From positions 1 through 34,837 of the forward strand of contig NZ_POIZ01000023.1 of assembly GCF_002960425.1 (NCBI RefSeq): 34,837 nucleotides of DNA. The letters are read 5' to 3'. The notes beneath the pieces were generated by a model. It ran no database searches, was not told the DNA's origin, and saw nothing but the letters and a program-made list of their open reading frames with translations. Below are positions 26,477 to 34,837 of the stretch, in pieces. A program made the position numbers and the translations under genes. This DNA is from Streptococcus suis (GTDB lineage Bacteria > Bacillota > Bacilli > Lactobacillales > Streptococcaceae). Within the stretch, counting starts at the first letter, position 1. Every line of letters begins with the position of its first letter.

Positions 26477-26505
26477 TTGACATCTTGATTTTACTCTTGT
26501 ATAAT
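26477..26505 (+). promoter_or_regulatory. Consensus promoter of the DUF5648 secreted protein gene
   Basis: Perfect -35 TTGACA (26477-26482), 17-bp spacer and perfect -10 TATAAT (26500-26505). The leader to the start codon is about 90 nt, with no clear structure seen. Confidence 0.8.
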
Positions 26506-26601
26506 TAAAGTGATAAAAATAAGTTAGGAAGATTTACTATTAGAAGTTGAAAAATAAAACATGTCAATTGGACTGTGGTTCGTTAATAGAAGGGAAACAA
26601 G

Positions 26602-27510
26602 ATGAAAAACAAAACTATTTTTATGATTGCATTGACTCTAGGATTATTATTACTATTTTGGAGAGGTTCACCCCTTAATGCAGCAGAAAGTAACTCTTAT
26701 ATAGCAGACCATAGTCAGAAAGTTGAGTTGGACAATCTAACCCTACCAACAGAAGTTAGAGTGGGCGATTTTGGACAAATACGCCGTAGCCTCTCGGATA
26801 GTTACTACGACTTAGAATTCAGTCTTGATTTTGAGGTAGAGGATGCTTCTGTGCTATCAATAGGAGAAAAAGGAGATTGGAAAGCACTTAAAGCTGGAAT
26901 AACATCCGTTACCGTCCTTCCAGCACAACCAGATAAAAAACAAAGTTTTTTAAATGAATTATCACAAAAAAATTGGACTTATTTTCCTGGTGTTTATTTA
27001 GGACAGACTCCCGTTTCTTCACATCAACAATCTTCCCCAGAAAAGACGACCTTCACTGTAACCGTCCTCGAAACAAATGAACCCCACCAATTAGACACTC
27101 CAATTCCTATGTATAGACTATATAATCCAGTTAACCACGAGCATTTTTATACCTCAGATGAGCATGAAAAAGATTATCTGGTAAAAATTGGATGGGGAAA
27201 TGATGAAGGAATTGCTTGGCATTTCATAAATGCTACTTCAAATGACAAACCTGTTTATCGTCTCTATAATCCCATTCTCAAAGACCATCACTATACCTTG
27301 GATAAACATGAGGTAAACGTTTTAACAAGTCGATTTGGTTGGAAACAAGAAGGTATCGGATGGTATTCAAATGGAAACAAAGAAGTGCATCGTTTGTTTC
27401 ATCCAGGATTAGTCAGTGGTTCCCATCACTATACCTTGGATAAAAATGAAGTCAGAGTACTTCAAGAAAGAGGTTGGATCTATGAAGGTGTCGCTTGGTA
27501 TGCTTATTAG
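26602..27510 (+). CDS. Secreted protein with Ig-like (Big_2-type) and three DUF5648 repeats
   Basis: A 302-residue exported protein. A signal peptide occupies residues 1-28 (hydrophobic core ALTLGLLLLFW, cleavage after NAA). Residues 40-110 look like a bacterial Ig-like domain (VLSIGEKGDWKALKAGITSVTV). Three DUF5648 repeats follow at about 170-208, 218-256 and 262-301, each with a YRLYNP..HFYT..E..... GW..EGI.W pattern. No LPXTG or lipobox is seen, so it is probably released or held non-covalently. DUF5648 repeats commonly cap cell-wall or carbohydrate-active surface proteins. No catalytic domain is present here, suggesting a binding function. Confidence 0.85.
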   Translation: MKNKTIFMIALTLGLLLLFWRGSPLNAAESNSYIADHSQKVELDNLTLPTEVRVGDFGQIRRSLSDSYYDLEFSLDFEVEDASVLSIGEKGDWKALKAGITSVTVLPAQPDKKQSFLNELSQKNWTYFPGVYLGQTPVSSHQQSSPEKTTFTVTVLETNEPHQLDTPIPMYRLYNPVNHEHFYTSDEHEKDYLVKIGWGNDEGIAWHFINATSNDKPVYRLYNPILKDHHYTLDKHEVNVLTSRFGWKQEGIGWYSNGNKEVHRLFHPGLVSGSHHYTLDKNEVRVLQERGWIYEGVAWYAY

Positions 27511-27620
27511 GTGGAGATGGAACATTCATTTCAAGAATTATAAAAATTACTGAGGAGACACATTCTACAAATAGTCAGACTATTTCTCTAAATAAAGAGC
27601 GTCTAAACTCACATAAACAG

Positions 27621-27667
27621 AAAAGCATAGACTCATTTTACCTAAATAAAATGAGTCTATGCTTTTT
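27621..27667. terminator. Bidirectional terminator between the DUF5648 gene and fhs
   Basis: A 20-bp perfect stem (AAAAGCATAGACTCATTTTA and its complement) with a 5-base loop and a T run on the plus strand. It serves both convergent genes. Confidence 0.85.
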
Positions 27668-27708
27668 TCTTGCCGGCAATCCTATTTTATAAACTTCTAT
27701 TGTTCTAT

Positions 27709-29379
27709 CTAGAACAACCCAACTGCTGTACCATCTTCTGCCACGTCCATATTGAGGGCAGCAGGTTTTTTTGGAAGTCCTGGCATAGTCATGACATCAC
27801 CTGTTAAGGCAACGATAAAGCCTGCACCTAATTTTGGCACAAATTCACGGACTGTAATGTCAAAGTCAGTCGGTGCCCCCAGCGCAAACTGATCATCAGA
27901 GAAGCTGTACTGGGTTTTAGCCATGCAGACTGGCAATTTATCCCAACCATTCTTAGCAAATTCAGTCAATTGATTACGGGCTTTTTTCTCGAAAACGACA
28001 CCAGTACCACCGTAGATTTGCGTAACAATCTTAGTCACTTTCTCTTCCAAGCTATCCTCAGCCTTGTAAAGACGTTGGTAGTTGGCCGCTTGATTTTCAA
28101 TGGTGGCAACAACTGTTTCAGCTAGCTCAACACCACCATCAGCGCCATTTGCCCAAACGCTCGCCAACTCAACAGGTACACCAATTTCAGCGCAAAGTTC
28201 TTTCAAAGCAGCGATTTCATCAGCTGTATCTGAGACGAATTCGTTAATAGCAACGACTGCTGGAATACCATACTTCTGGATATTTTCCACATGACGTTTG
28301 AGGTTGGCAAAACCAGCTTTCACTGCCTCTACATTTTCAGTTGACAATTCTGTCTTAGCTACACCACCATGCATCTTAAGGGCACGAAGTGTTGCGACAA
28401 TGACCACTGCATCGGGTGCTTTTGGCAGGTTCGGTACCTTGATATCAAGGAATTTCTCTGCTCCAAGGTCAGCACCAAAGCCTGCTTCTGTGACGGTATA
28501 GTCGGCCAATCGCAGAGCGGTTGTGGTTGCCAGGACTGAGTTACAGCCATGAGCGATGTTAGCAAATGGACCGCCATGGACAAAAGCTGGCGTGCCATAG
28601 ATAGTTTGGACAAGGTTTGGTTTGATAGCATCCTTCAAAATGAGGGTCAAAGCACCTTCCACCGCCAAATCACGCACGTAGACAGGACTGCGATCGAAAC
28701 GATAACCGATCACGATATTGGCCAATCGTTCTTTCAAGTCATTGATGTCTGTCGCCAAACACAAAATCGCCATGATTTCAGAAGCAACGGTAATATCAAA
28801 ACCATCTTCACGAGGAATACCATTGAGCGGACCACCCAAGCCAACAGTTACTTTACGCAAAGCACGGTCGTTGAGGTCCACCACCCGTTTCCAAATGATA
28901 CGGCGTTGGTCAATACCGACTGCATTTCCTTGGTGGATATGGTTATCAATCAAGGCTGAAAGAGCATTGTTTGCCGTGGTAATGGCATGCATGTCGCCTG
29001 TAAAATGCAAATTGATGTCTTCCATTGGCAAGACCTGAGCATAGCCACCACCTGCAGCTCCGCCCTTGATACCCATAACAGGACCCAAAGATGGCTCGCG
29101 GAGGGCAATCATGGTTTTCTTGCCAATCTTTGATAGTGCATCAGCCAAACCGATGGTAATAGTTGACTTACCTTCACCAGCAGGTGTTGGGTTGATAGCT
29201 GTTACTAAAATCAACTTACCTGGTTCATTGTCTTTCACCGCATTGATCTTATCAAAAGATAATTTTGCCTTGTATTTTCCATAAAGTTCAATATCATCAA
29301 AGCTGATACCAACTTTTTCAACGATTTCTGTGATAGGTTTCAAGGTCACACTTTGTGCAATTTCAATATCTGTTTTCAT
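27709..29379 (-). CDS. fhs: Formate--tetrahydrofolate ligase
   Basis: A 556-residue ATP-dependent enzyme that joins formate to tetrahydrofolate to give 10-formyl-THF for purine and fMet-tRNA synthesis. The P-loop TPAGEGKST is at residues 65-73. The length and segments such as [22 protein letters not shown] (split here by the usual folate-site glycines) and [21 protein letters not shown] C-terminus (here [16 protein letters not shown]) match the family. It is monocistronic. A -10-like TATAAT (29415-29410, minus) lies 31 bp upstream of the start, with no good -35. Confidence 0.96.
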   Translation of the reverse strand: MKTDIEIAQSVTLKPITEIVEKVGISFDDIELYGKYKAKLSFDKINAVKDNEPGKLILVTAINPTPAGEGKSTITIGLADALSKIGKKTMIALREPSLGPVMGIKGGAAGGGYAQVLPMEDINLHFTGDMHAITTANNALSALIDNHIHQGNAVGIDQRRIIWKRVVDLNDRALRKVTVGLGGPLNGIPREDGFDITVASEIMAILCLATDINDLKERLANIVIGYRFDRSPVYVRDLAVEGALTLILKDAIKPNLVQTIYGTPAFVHGGPFANIAHGCNSVLATTTALRLADYTVTEAGFGADLGAEKFLDIKVPNLPKAPDAVVIVATLRALKMHGGVAKTELSTENVEAVKAGFANLKRHVENIQKYGIPAVVAINEFVSDTADEIAALKELCAEIGVPVELASVWANGADGGVELAETVVATIENQAANYQRLYKAEDSLEEKVTKIVTQIYGGTGVVFEKKARNQLTEFAKNGWDKLPVCMAKTQYSFSDDQFALGAPTDFDITVREFVPKLGAGFIVALTGDVMTMPGLPKKPAALNMDVAEDGTAVGLF

Positions 29380-29579
29380 GAGAGCTCCTCTTCCTTAATT
29401 TTCACAAACATTATACCATACAAAAATCAATTTTCGCATCATTTTCATCAATTTACAGAAAATGTACGGTTTTTAACGATTATTCCTTATTTTTCTTGGA
29501 AGGTGTTCGAAAAATCAGTCTAGAAAGACTACTGATAATCGTATTGAGTAAAACTTTGTGAAAATCCCTTCTCAGAAAC

Positions 29580-29608
29580 TTTACGAAAAATGGAAATTCT
29601 AGTAAAAT
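29580..29608 (+). promoter_or_regulatory. Promoter of the coaB-coaC-panT operon, positioned for a leaderless mRNA
   Basis: -35 TTTACG (29580-29585), 17-bp spacer, -10 TAAAAT (29603-29608). The preferred coaB start ATG is at 29615, where transcription would begin. No Shine-Dalgarno sequence precedes it. Confidence 0.5.
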
Positions 29609-29614
29609 ATGTAC

Positions 29615-30310
29615 ATGAAACTATTGATTACATCAGGTGGAACAAGTGAAGCCATCGACCAAGTCCGTGCCATTACCAATCATGCCTCTGGCAATCTCGG
29701 AAAAATCATTGCTGAACAGGCTCTGAAAGGTGGACATGAAGTGACACTGGTTACAACAAAACAGGCTCTTAAACCACTGCCACAAAAGAATTTAACCATT
29801 ATTGAAATCACAAATGTTGAGAGTTTAAAATCGACTTTAGAACCTCTGGTTAAGTCCCACCACGCCCTCATTCATAGCATGGCGGTATCAGATTATACAC
29901 CTGTTTATATGACTGGCTTGGAGGAAGTTGAAACAACCGAAGATATCTCTAGCTTATTAGATAAGAAAAATGCTGAAAGCAAAATTTCTTCCAAAGATGA
30001 CTATCAGGTCCTTTTCCTCAAGAAAACACCCAAGGTCATTTCCTATGTCAAGAAATGGAATTCAGCTATCCAACTAATCGGCTTCAAGCTCTTAGTAGAT
30101 GTTCCAAAGGAAGAACTATTTGCAGTTGCCCGCCAAAGTATTGAACGCAATGGTGCAGACTATATTGTGGCCAATGACTTGATAGACATCAAGGGCAATC
30201 AACATATCGCCTATTTGGTAGACAAGACTTCTGAAGTTCAAGCGACTACAAAAGAAGAAATTGCTCAGCTGATTTTGAAAACCTTGGAAAAAGGAGAAAC
30301 AAATGGCTAA
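29615..30310 (+). CDS. coaB: Phosphopantothenate--cysteine ligase
   Basis: A 231-residue stand-alone CoaB that joins cysteine to 4'-phosphopantothenate in CoA synthesis. In many bacteria this is fused with CoaC; streptococci keep them apart. Visible motifs are LLITSGGTSEAIDQVRAITNHASG (nucleotide loop, split by the usual SGGT), SMAVSDYTP, FKLLVD and ADYIVANDL. The start at 29615 (MKLLITSGGT) is preferred over 29609 (ATGTAC...), since the extra two residues are not part of the fold and both lack a ribosome binding site. It overlaps coaC by eight bases. Confidence 0.92.
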   Translation: MKLLITSGGTSEAIDQVRAITNHASGNLGKIIAEQALKGGHEVTLVTTKQALKPLPQKNLTIIEITNVESLKSTLEPLVKSHHALIHSMAVSDYTPVYMTGLEEVETTEDISSLLDKKNAESKISSKDDYQVLFLKKTPKVISYVKKWNSAIQLIGFKLLVDVPKEELFAVARQSIERNGADYIVANDLIDIKGNQHIAYLVDKTSEVQATTKEEIAQLILKTLEKGETNG

Positions 30311-30848
30311 TATTACTCTTGCCGTTACAGGCTCCATTTCTGCCTATAAGGCAGCAGACTTGACCAGTCAATTGACAAAACTGGGTCATCAGGTGACTGT
30401 CCTCATGAGCCGCTCTGCTATGGACTTTATCACACCCTTGACCTTCCAATCATTGTCCAAAAATCTAGTCCACACAGATGTCATGTTAGAAGAAAATCCT
30501 AGCTCTATCAAGCATATCGATATTGCCAAGGCGACAGACCTCTTCATCGTGGCACCTGCTTCTGCCAATACCATCGCGAAATTGGCACATGGTTTTGCAG
30601 ATAATATGGTTACCGCAACAGCTCTGGCTCTACCTCTTGGGACCAAAAAACTAGTTGCCCCTGCCATGAATACCAATATGTACCTAAATCCTGCTACACA
30701 GAAAAATCTTCAAACCTTGGCAGAATACGGCTTTGAGGAAATCAAACCACGCGAAGCTCTACTAGCCTGTGGCGATTTTGGAACAGGTGCCCTTGCTGAA
30801 ATTGAGATTATATTAGAGAAAGTGAGTTCTATTTTTAATGAAAACTAA
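30303..30848 (+). CDS. coaC: Phosphopantothenoylcysteine decarboxylase
   Basis: A 181-residue FMN flavoprotein of the HFCD family that decarboxylates phosphopantothenoylcysteine to 4'-phosphopantetheine. The catalytic His is H71 (IKHIDIAKATD), the substrate motif PAMNTNM is at residues 120-126 and the active Cys is C156 (ACGDFGTG). An AAAGGAG lies just before the start inside the coaB end. The start of panT overlaps its 3' end by 11 bases. Confidence 0.94.
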   Translation: MANITLAVTGSISAYKAADLTSQLTKLGHQVTVLMSRSAMDFITPLTFQSLSKNLVHTDVMLEENPSSIKHIDIAKATDLFIVAPASANTIAKLAHGFADNMVTATALALPLGTKKLVAPAMNTNMYLNPATQKNLQTLAEYGFEEIKPREALLACGDFGTGALAEIEIILEKVSSIFNEN

Positions 30849-31407
30849 CAAAGCCAACCAAGTCGCAACCCTAGCTATTTTTATTGCTGTTATGGTCGTG
30901 ATTGAAACCATCAGTCAGGCTATCTTTGCTGCCTTTGTCCTCCCTGTCAAACCAACCATTACCCACATTCCTGTTATCATTGCCAGCATTATTTATGGTC
31001 CTCGGATTGGTGCCCAGTTGGGTGGATTTATGGGGATAATGAGTATCATCCGTAATAGCATAATCCTTTCACCCTTGAGCTATGTTTTCTCTCCCTTTGT
31101 TGAGAATGGAAATATCTATTCTGTCATCATCGCTCTTGTACCACGGATTTTGATTGGCGTGACTCCATACTTTATCTATAAATTACTGCAAAATAAAGCA
31201 GGTCTTGCACTCGCTGGTTTAACCGGTACGCTCACCAACACCATCTTCGTTCTTTCCGGAATTTTCTTCTTCTTCGGTGGAGTCTTCAAAGGAGATATTC
31301 AAGCTGTTTTGGCAGCCATCGTCTCTGTCAATTCTATCGCTGAAATGGTCATTGCAACCATTCTAACCCTTACCATTGTTCCTGTTTTGCAGAAAGTTCG
31401 AAAATAA
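30838..31407 (+). CDS. panT: ECF transporter S component, pantothenate-specific (PanT)
   Basis: A 189-residue membrane protein with five to six hydrophobic helices (TLAIFIAVMVVIETISQAIF, HIPVIIASIIYGPRIGAQLG, ILTLTIVPVLQKV). It is the substrate-binding S component that works with the shared EcfA-A'-T module encoded elsewhere. The pantothenate assignment rests on its overlap with coaC and co-transcription with two CoA-pathway genes, plus recollection of the coaB-coaC-panT arrangement in streptococci. The PRIGAQLGGFMGI motif is typical of S components. Confidence 0.88.
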   Translation: MKTNKANQVATLAIFIAVMVVIETISQAIFAAFVLPVKPTITHIPVIIASIIYGPRIGAQLGGFMGIMSIIRNSIILSPLSYVFSPFVENGNIYSVIIALVPRILIGVTPYFIYKLLQNKAGLALAGLTGTLTNTIFVLSGIFFFFGGVFKGDIQAVLAAIVSVNSIAEMVIATILTLTIVPVLQKVRK

Positions 31408-31414
31408 ATATCAG

Positions 31415-31445
31415 AAAATCATGTGAAAGCGTGATTTTTTTTTTT
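31415..31445 (+). terminator. Terminator of coaB-coaC-panT
   Basis: Stem AAAATCATG/CGTGATTTT with a TGAAAG loop, followed by a long T tract. The loop and 3' arm also contain a weak cre-like string (TGAAAGCGTGATTT). Confidence 0.75.
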
Positions 31446-31453
31446 GAAAATGG

Positions 31454-31472
31454 TATAATGAAAGCGTTTAAT
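31454..31472 (+). promoter_or_regulatory. pgm promoter -10 with overlapping cre site
   Basis: An extended -10 (TGG-TATAAT, ending at 31459) abuts TGAAAGCGTTTAAT at 31459-31472, which fits the cre consensus except for one base. CcpA here would repress pgm by blocking the transcription start. The -35 is poor (poly-T), consistent with an extended -10 promoter. Confidence 0.6.
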
Positions 31473-31496
31473 AGAAAAATTTTAAGGAGATATGCG

Positions 31497-33215
31497 ATGA
31501 CTTATCAAGAAAACTATCAGACATGGCTCGACTTTGCGGACCTTCCAGATTACTTGCGTGAAGAATTAGTCGCAATGGATGAAAAAACCAAAGAAGATGC
31601 CTTCTATACAAACCTTGAATTTGGTACAGCGGGAATGCGTGGTTATATTGGTGCGGGTACTAACCGTATCAACGTATTCGTCGTTCGTCAAGCTACAGAA
31701 GGTTTGGCAAAATTGGTAGAATCAAAGGGTGAAGAAGCTAAAAAACGTGGTGTTGCCATCGCTTACGACTCACGTCACTTCTCTCCAGAATTTGCCTTTG
31801 AATCAGCTCAAGTTTTGGCAGCGCATGGCATCAAATCCTATGTATTTGAAAGCCTTCGTCCAACTCCTGAGTTGTCATTTGCAGTTCGTCATTACAATGC
31901 CATCGCAGGTATCATGGTGACTGCCAGCCACAACCCTAAAGAATTTAACGGCTACAAGGTTTACGGTGAAGACGGCGGACAAATGCCACCAGCTGATGCA
32001 GATGCATTGACCAACTTCATCCGCGCCATTGACAATCCATTTGCAGTTGAATTGGCTGACCTTGAAGCAAGTAAGGAAAATGGCTTGATTACAGTTCTTG
32101 GCGAAGAAACTGATGTTAAGTATCTTGAAGAACTCAAAGACCTCAACATCAACCCTGAACTGATTGCGGAATACGGTAAAGACATGAAGATTGTCTACAC
32201 ACCACTTCATGGTACGGGTGAAATGTTGGCTCGTCGTGCCCTTGCACAGGCTGGCTTTGAGTCTGTTCAAGTTGTGGAAGCACAGGCAACTGCTGACCCT
32301 GACTTCTCTACTGTCGCTTCACCAAACCCAGAAAGCCAAGCTGCTTTTGCCCTTGCGGAAGAATTGGGCCGTGAAGTCGGTGCAGATGTTCTTCTTGCAA
32401 CTGACCCAGATGCTGACCGTGTTGGTGTTGAAGTTCGTCAAGCAGACGGTTCTTACTGGAACCTCTCTGGTAACCAAATCGGTGCTATCATTGCTAAGTA
32501 CATCCTTGAAGCCCACAAGCAAGCAGGTACACTTCCTGCAAACGCTGCCCTTGCTAAGTCAATCGTATCCACTGAGTTGGTAACTAAGATTGCTGAAAGC
32601 TACGGCGCTACCATGTTCAATGTCTTGACTGGTTTCAAATTCATCGCTGAGAAAATCCAAGAGTTCGAAGAAAAACACAACCATACTTACATGTTTGGTT
32701 TTGAAGAAAGCTTCGGCTACCTCATCAAACCATTCGTGCGTGACAAGGATGCTATCCAGGCTGTGCTTATGGTTGCTGAAATTGCTGCCTACTACCGTTC
32801 ACGTGGCATGACCTTGGCTGACGGTATCGATGAAATCTTCAAAGAATACGGCTACTTTGCTGAGAAAACAATCTCTGTTACCCTTTCTGGCAAAGACGGT
32901 GCAGAACAAATCAAGGCAATAATGGCTAAGTTCCGCGATAACTCACCAGCACAATTCAACGCAACTGACATCGCAGTCTTTGAAGACTTTGCCCTTCAAA
33001 CCAAAACAGATAAAGATGGAAACGTTGAAAAACTCACTACTCCTCCATCAGATGTCTTGAAATACACCTTGGCAGATGATTCTTGGTTTGCCGTTCGTCC
33101 TTCAGGAACAGAACCAAAAATCAAATTCTACATTGCAACGGTTGGTGAAACCCTTGCTGAAGCAGAAGAAAAAATCGCCAACATCGAAAAAGAAATCAAC
33201 GAATTTGTTGGGTAA
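31497..33215 (+). CDS. pgm: Alpha-phosphoglucomutase
   Basis: A 572-residue alpha-D-phosphohexomutase that interconverts glucose-6-phosphate and glucose-1-phosphate, feeding UDP-glucose for capsule and teichoic-acid glycolipids. The phosphoserine is S144 in TASHNPKEFNGYK. The metal loop DPDADR follows in the central region, and the phosphate-binding RPSGTEPKIKFY is near the C-terminus. The start at 31497 follows AAGGAG; a longer upstream frame begins inside the promoter and is rejected. Its terminator is split by an ISL3 insertion. Confidence 0.95.
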   Translation: MTYQENYQTWLDFADLPDYLREELVAMDEKTKEDAFYTNLEFGTAGMRGYIGAGTNRINVFVVRQATEGLAKLVESKGEEAKKRGVAIAYDSRHFSPEFAFESAQVLAAHGIKSYVFESLRPTPELSFAVRHYNAIAGIMVTASHNPKEFNGYKVYGEDGGQMPPADADALTNFIRAIDNPFAVELADLEASKENGLITVLGEETDVKYLEELKDLNINPELIAEYGKDMKIVYTPLHGTGEMLARRALAQAGFESVQVVEAQATADPDFSTVASPNPESQAAFALAEELGREVGADVLLATDPDADRVGVEVRQADGSYWNLSGNQIGAIIAKYILEAHKQAGTLPANAALAKSIVSTELVTKIAESYGATMFNVLTGFKFIAEKIQEFEEKHNHTYMFGFEESFGYLIKPFVRDKDAIQAVLMVAEIAAYYRSRGMTLADGIDEIFKEYGYFAEKTISVTLSGKDGAEQIKAIMAKFRDNSPAQFNATDIAVFEDFALQTKTDKDGNVEKLTTPPSDVLKYTLADDSWFAVRPSGTEPKIKFYIATVGETLAEAEEKIANIEKEINEFVG

Positions 33216-33229
33216 GAATTGGAAATCAA

Positions 33230-33258
33230 AAAGAGTCGCACACCGCGGCTCTTTTTTT
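33230..33258 (+). terminator. pgm terminator, target of the ISL3 insertion
   Basis: Stem AAAGAGTCGC/GCGGCTCTTT (one G-T pair) with seven T. The last eight bases (CTTTTTTT) are the duplicated target site, so the terminator was rebuilt by the duplication and should still work. Confidence 0.8.
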
Positions 33259-34673
33259 GGCTCTATAATTTCTGTAGTGGGTAAAACCACTGTAGAGATT
33301 ATGGAGCCTTTTTGAGTATAGAAAAAAAGTCCCATATGACCTATAATGAAAAGCGACTAAACAACTCATTAGAAAGACTCATATGGAACAACTAAATCTT
33401 ATCACAAATTTTCTCAGAATTAAAGACAAAAATATTACTATCTCTAATGAATATGACCTGGGAACTCACTTAGAACTCCACGGTCACTTGGATTACACAG
33501 CCCCTAAATGCCCAAAATGCACGGGACAAATGGCAAAATACGATTTCCAGAAAGCCTCTAAAATCCCCTACTTAGAAACAGCTGGCTATCCCTTACTTAT
33601 CCGCCTCAGAAAACGTCGTTTCAAGTGCAAAGAATGTGGGAAAATGGCTGTCGCTGAAACTCCTCTTGTCAAGAAGCACCATCAAATCGCTGTCGCAGTT
33701 AACCAGAAAATCGCTCAATTACTCATCGAAAATCAAGCAATGACACATATCGCACACAGGCTATCCATCTCAACATCATCAGTTATTCGAAAACTAAATG
33801 AATTCAAATTTGAAACGGATTGGAACAAGCTTCCAGAAGTCATGTCCTGGGACGAGTATGCCTTCAAGAAGGGGAAGATGAGCTTTATCGCACAAGATTT
33901 CAACTCCCTGAATGTCATAACCATTCTGGACGGAAGAACTCAAGCAACCATTCGAAACCACTTTCTGCGCTATCCTAGAAAGGTTAGAAATCGGGTCAAA
34001 GTCATTACCATGGATATGTTTAGTCCATACTACAAATTGGCTAGACAACTATTTCCAAACGCCAAGATTGTTCTGGATCGCTTTCATATCGTGCAACACC
34101 TTAGTCGTGCTATGAACCGTATCCGTATTCAAATTATGAACCAACTCGATAGAAAATCGCCGGAATACCGTGCCTTGAAACACTACTGGAAATTGATACA
34201 ACAAGACAGCTGTAAAATCAACGATAAACGATTTTATCGCCCTATGTTTCGAATGCATTTGACTAACAAGGAAATTCTAGAAAAACTCCTATCCTACTCA
34301 GATGAACTCCGACAGCACTATGAACTCTATCAACTTCTCTTATTCCACTTCCAAAAGAAGAACTCAGACCATTTCTTTGACCTCATCGAACAGGAATTAG
34401 CCACTATTGATCCTATTTTCCATACGGTATTTAAGACATTTCTAAAGGATAAAGAAAAGGTTTTGAATGCCCTGGAATTGCCTTATTCCAACGCCAAACT
34501 GGAAGCTACCAACAACCTCATCAAAGTCATTAAGAGAAATGCCTTTGGTTTCAGGAACTTTGAAAACTTTAAGAAACGAATTTTGATTGCCTTAAACATA
34601 AAAAAAGAGAGAACGAATTTCGTCCTCTCTAGATGTTAGCTTTTCATCTACCCACTACAGTTGACAAAGAGCC
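33259..34673 (+). mobile_element. Complete ISL3-family insertion sequence with 8-bp target duplication
   Basis: A 1415-bp element with imperfect terminal inverted repeats. The left end reads GGCTCTATAATTTCTGTAGT and the right end, reversed, GGCTCTTTGTCAACTGTAGT; both continue GGGTA. It is flanked by the 8-bp direct repeat CTTTTTTT at 33251-33258 and 34674-34681, the length expected for ISL3. One intact transposase gene fills it. Confidence 0.92.
33383..34639 (+). CDS. ISL3-family transposase
   Basis: A 418-residue DDE transposase. The N-terminal zinc-binding pairs are C43/C46 (CPKC) and C82/C85 (CKEC). A helix-turn-helix lies at about residues 118-138 (MTHIAHRLSISTSSVIRKL). Probable catalytic residues are D157 (SWDEYAFKKG), D211 (ITMDMFSPY) and E374 (NAKLEATNNLIK), and the LDRFHIVQH segment is typical of the family. 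The length and intact frame suggest an active copy. Confidence 0.93.
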   Translation: MEQLNLITNFLRIKDKNITISNEYDLGTHLELHGHLDYTAPKCPKCTGQMAKYDFQKASKIPYLETAGYPLLIRLRKRRFKCKECGKMAVAETPLVKKHHQIAVAVNQKIAQLLIENQAMTHIAHRLSISTSSVIRKLNEFKFETDWNKLPEVMSWDEYAFKKGKMSFIAQDFNSLNVITILDGRTQATIRNHFLRYPRKVRNRVKVITMDMFSPYYKLARQLFPNAKIVLDRFHIVQHLSRAMNRIRIQIMNQLDRKSPEYRALKHYWKLIQQDSCKINDKRFYRPMFRMHLTNKEILEKLLSYSDELRQHYELYQLLLFHFQKKNSDHFFDLIEQELATIDPIFHTVFKTFLKDKEKVLNALELPYSNAKLEATNNLIKVIKRNAFGFRNFENFKKRILIALNIKKERTNFVLSRC

Positions 34674-34692
34674 CTTTTTTTGATGAATAAAG

Positions 34693-34837
34693 AGAGGCTG
34701 GGCAAAAACTAGCCGCTCATACATAAAAAACGAGCAATTCCAATTAGGAGTTGCTCGTTTTCCATTTCATGCTTTATAATTATAATAACGACAAAACAAC
34801 TAGAAAGGCATGAAAATGTATAAACAGTATAACACAA
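34693..34837 (+). mobile_element. IS1182-type insertion sequence, left end (truncated by window edge)
   Basis: It starts with the same 23-bp inverted repeat as the element at the left edge of the window (34693-34715). A hairpin at 34725-34760 (CGAGCAATTCC/GGAGTTGCTCG) follows, as commonly found at IS ends to block incoming transcription. Then come a promoter (TTGCTC 34751-34756, 18 bp, TATAAT 34775-34780) and a transposase start. It lies 11 bp beyond the ISL3 target duplication. Confidence 0.85.
34816..34837 (+). CDS. IS1182-family transposase, N-terminal fragment (3' partial)
   Basis: Only the first codons are visible (MYKQYNT), and the frame runs off the window. An AAAGG six bases upstream favours the ATG at 34816; the in-frame ATG at 34810 is also possible. 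The MYKQYNT start fits IS1182-type transposases, which commonly begin with a short basic stretch and YN. The element and orientation match the fragment at the left edge. Confidence 0.6.

Noticed and set aside
28549..28959. A 136-codon antisense frame inside fhs
   Set aside because: A shadow of the strongly conserved fhs gene, with no ribosome binding site and no recognisable motif.
31431..31496. N-terminal extension of pgm
   Set aside because: The extra codons cover the -10 box and cre site; AAGGAG before 31497 sets the start.
31875..32270. A 131-codon antisense frame inside pgm
   Set aside because: A shadow of pgm coding bias, with no initiation signal.

Overview
The window looks like a Firmicutes chromosome, most likely Streptococcus suis or a close relative. 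The evidence is low GC, strong AGGAGG-type ribosome binding sites, an H2O2-forming GlpO oxidase in place of a GlpD dehydrogenase, a CoaB-CoaC-PanT operon, and a glycyl-radical operon whose gene order resembles one in pneumococcus. Both ends lie inside copies of the same IS1182-type insertion sequence: its right end at 1-192 and its left end at 34693-34837, in the same orientation. The window may therefore be a draft contig bounded by a multicopy repeat. The species is inferred from memory of gene content, not from a search.

Layout. (1) 199-4346, minus: glycerol operon glpK-glpO plus two small paralogous membrane proteins in the place where glpF is often found, with a cre site before glpK. (2) 4515-7324, minus: a flavoprotein of the NADH-oxidase fold that has lost both active-site residues, followed by an Mga-like regulator. 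(3) 7430-7866: an array of degenerate hairpin repeats. (4) 7867-9944, minus: dapA and asd (lysine/diaminopimelate pathway). (5) 10064-20387: a sugar-derivative cluster with two regulators (DeoR, SorC), a lactose/cellobiose-type PTS (IIA, IIB, IIC), a CxE-type glycyl radical enzyme, a fructose-6-phosphate aldolase, a degenerate GldA paralogue and an intact GldA. A divergent radical-SAM activase gene is interrupted by TGA at the third cluster cysteine. (6) 20541-20691: a probable small structured RNA. (7) 20732-22798, minus: lipoprotein, GNAT, AlkD and DUF1905 genes. (8) UcpA-like SDR and RclA-like flavoprotein, convergent. (9) A PrsW-like membrane protease and a secreted DUF5648 protein. (10) fhs; coaB-coaC-panT; pgm. 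(11) A complete ISL3-family element (33259-34673) with a perfect 8-bp target duplication in the pgm terminator.

How the genes work together. The central cluster matches the set described for E. coli as radical-mediated anhydroglycolysis: YbiW or PflD opens 1,5-anhydrohexitol-6-phosphate, FsaA/B cleaves 1-deoxyfructose-6-phosphate, and GldA reduces hydroxyacetone to 1,2-propanediol. Here a Lac-type PTS would import and phosphorylate the substrate. Two promoters (PTS and glycyl radical enzyme) each carry a near-identical GCAC...GTGC palindrome centred exactly 70 bp upstream of the -10 centre. They and the activase promoter share a TTTCG-containing motif in repressor positions. The TGA in the activase makes it doubtful that the pathway works in this strain unless another activase, readthrough or recoding intervenes.
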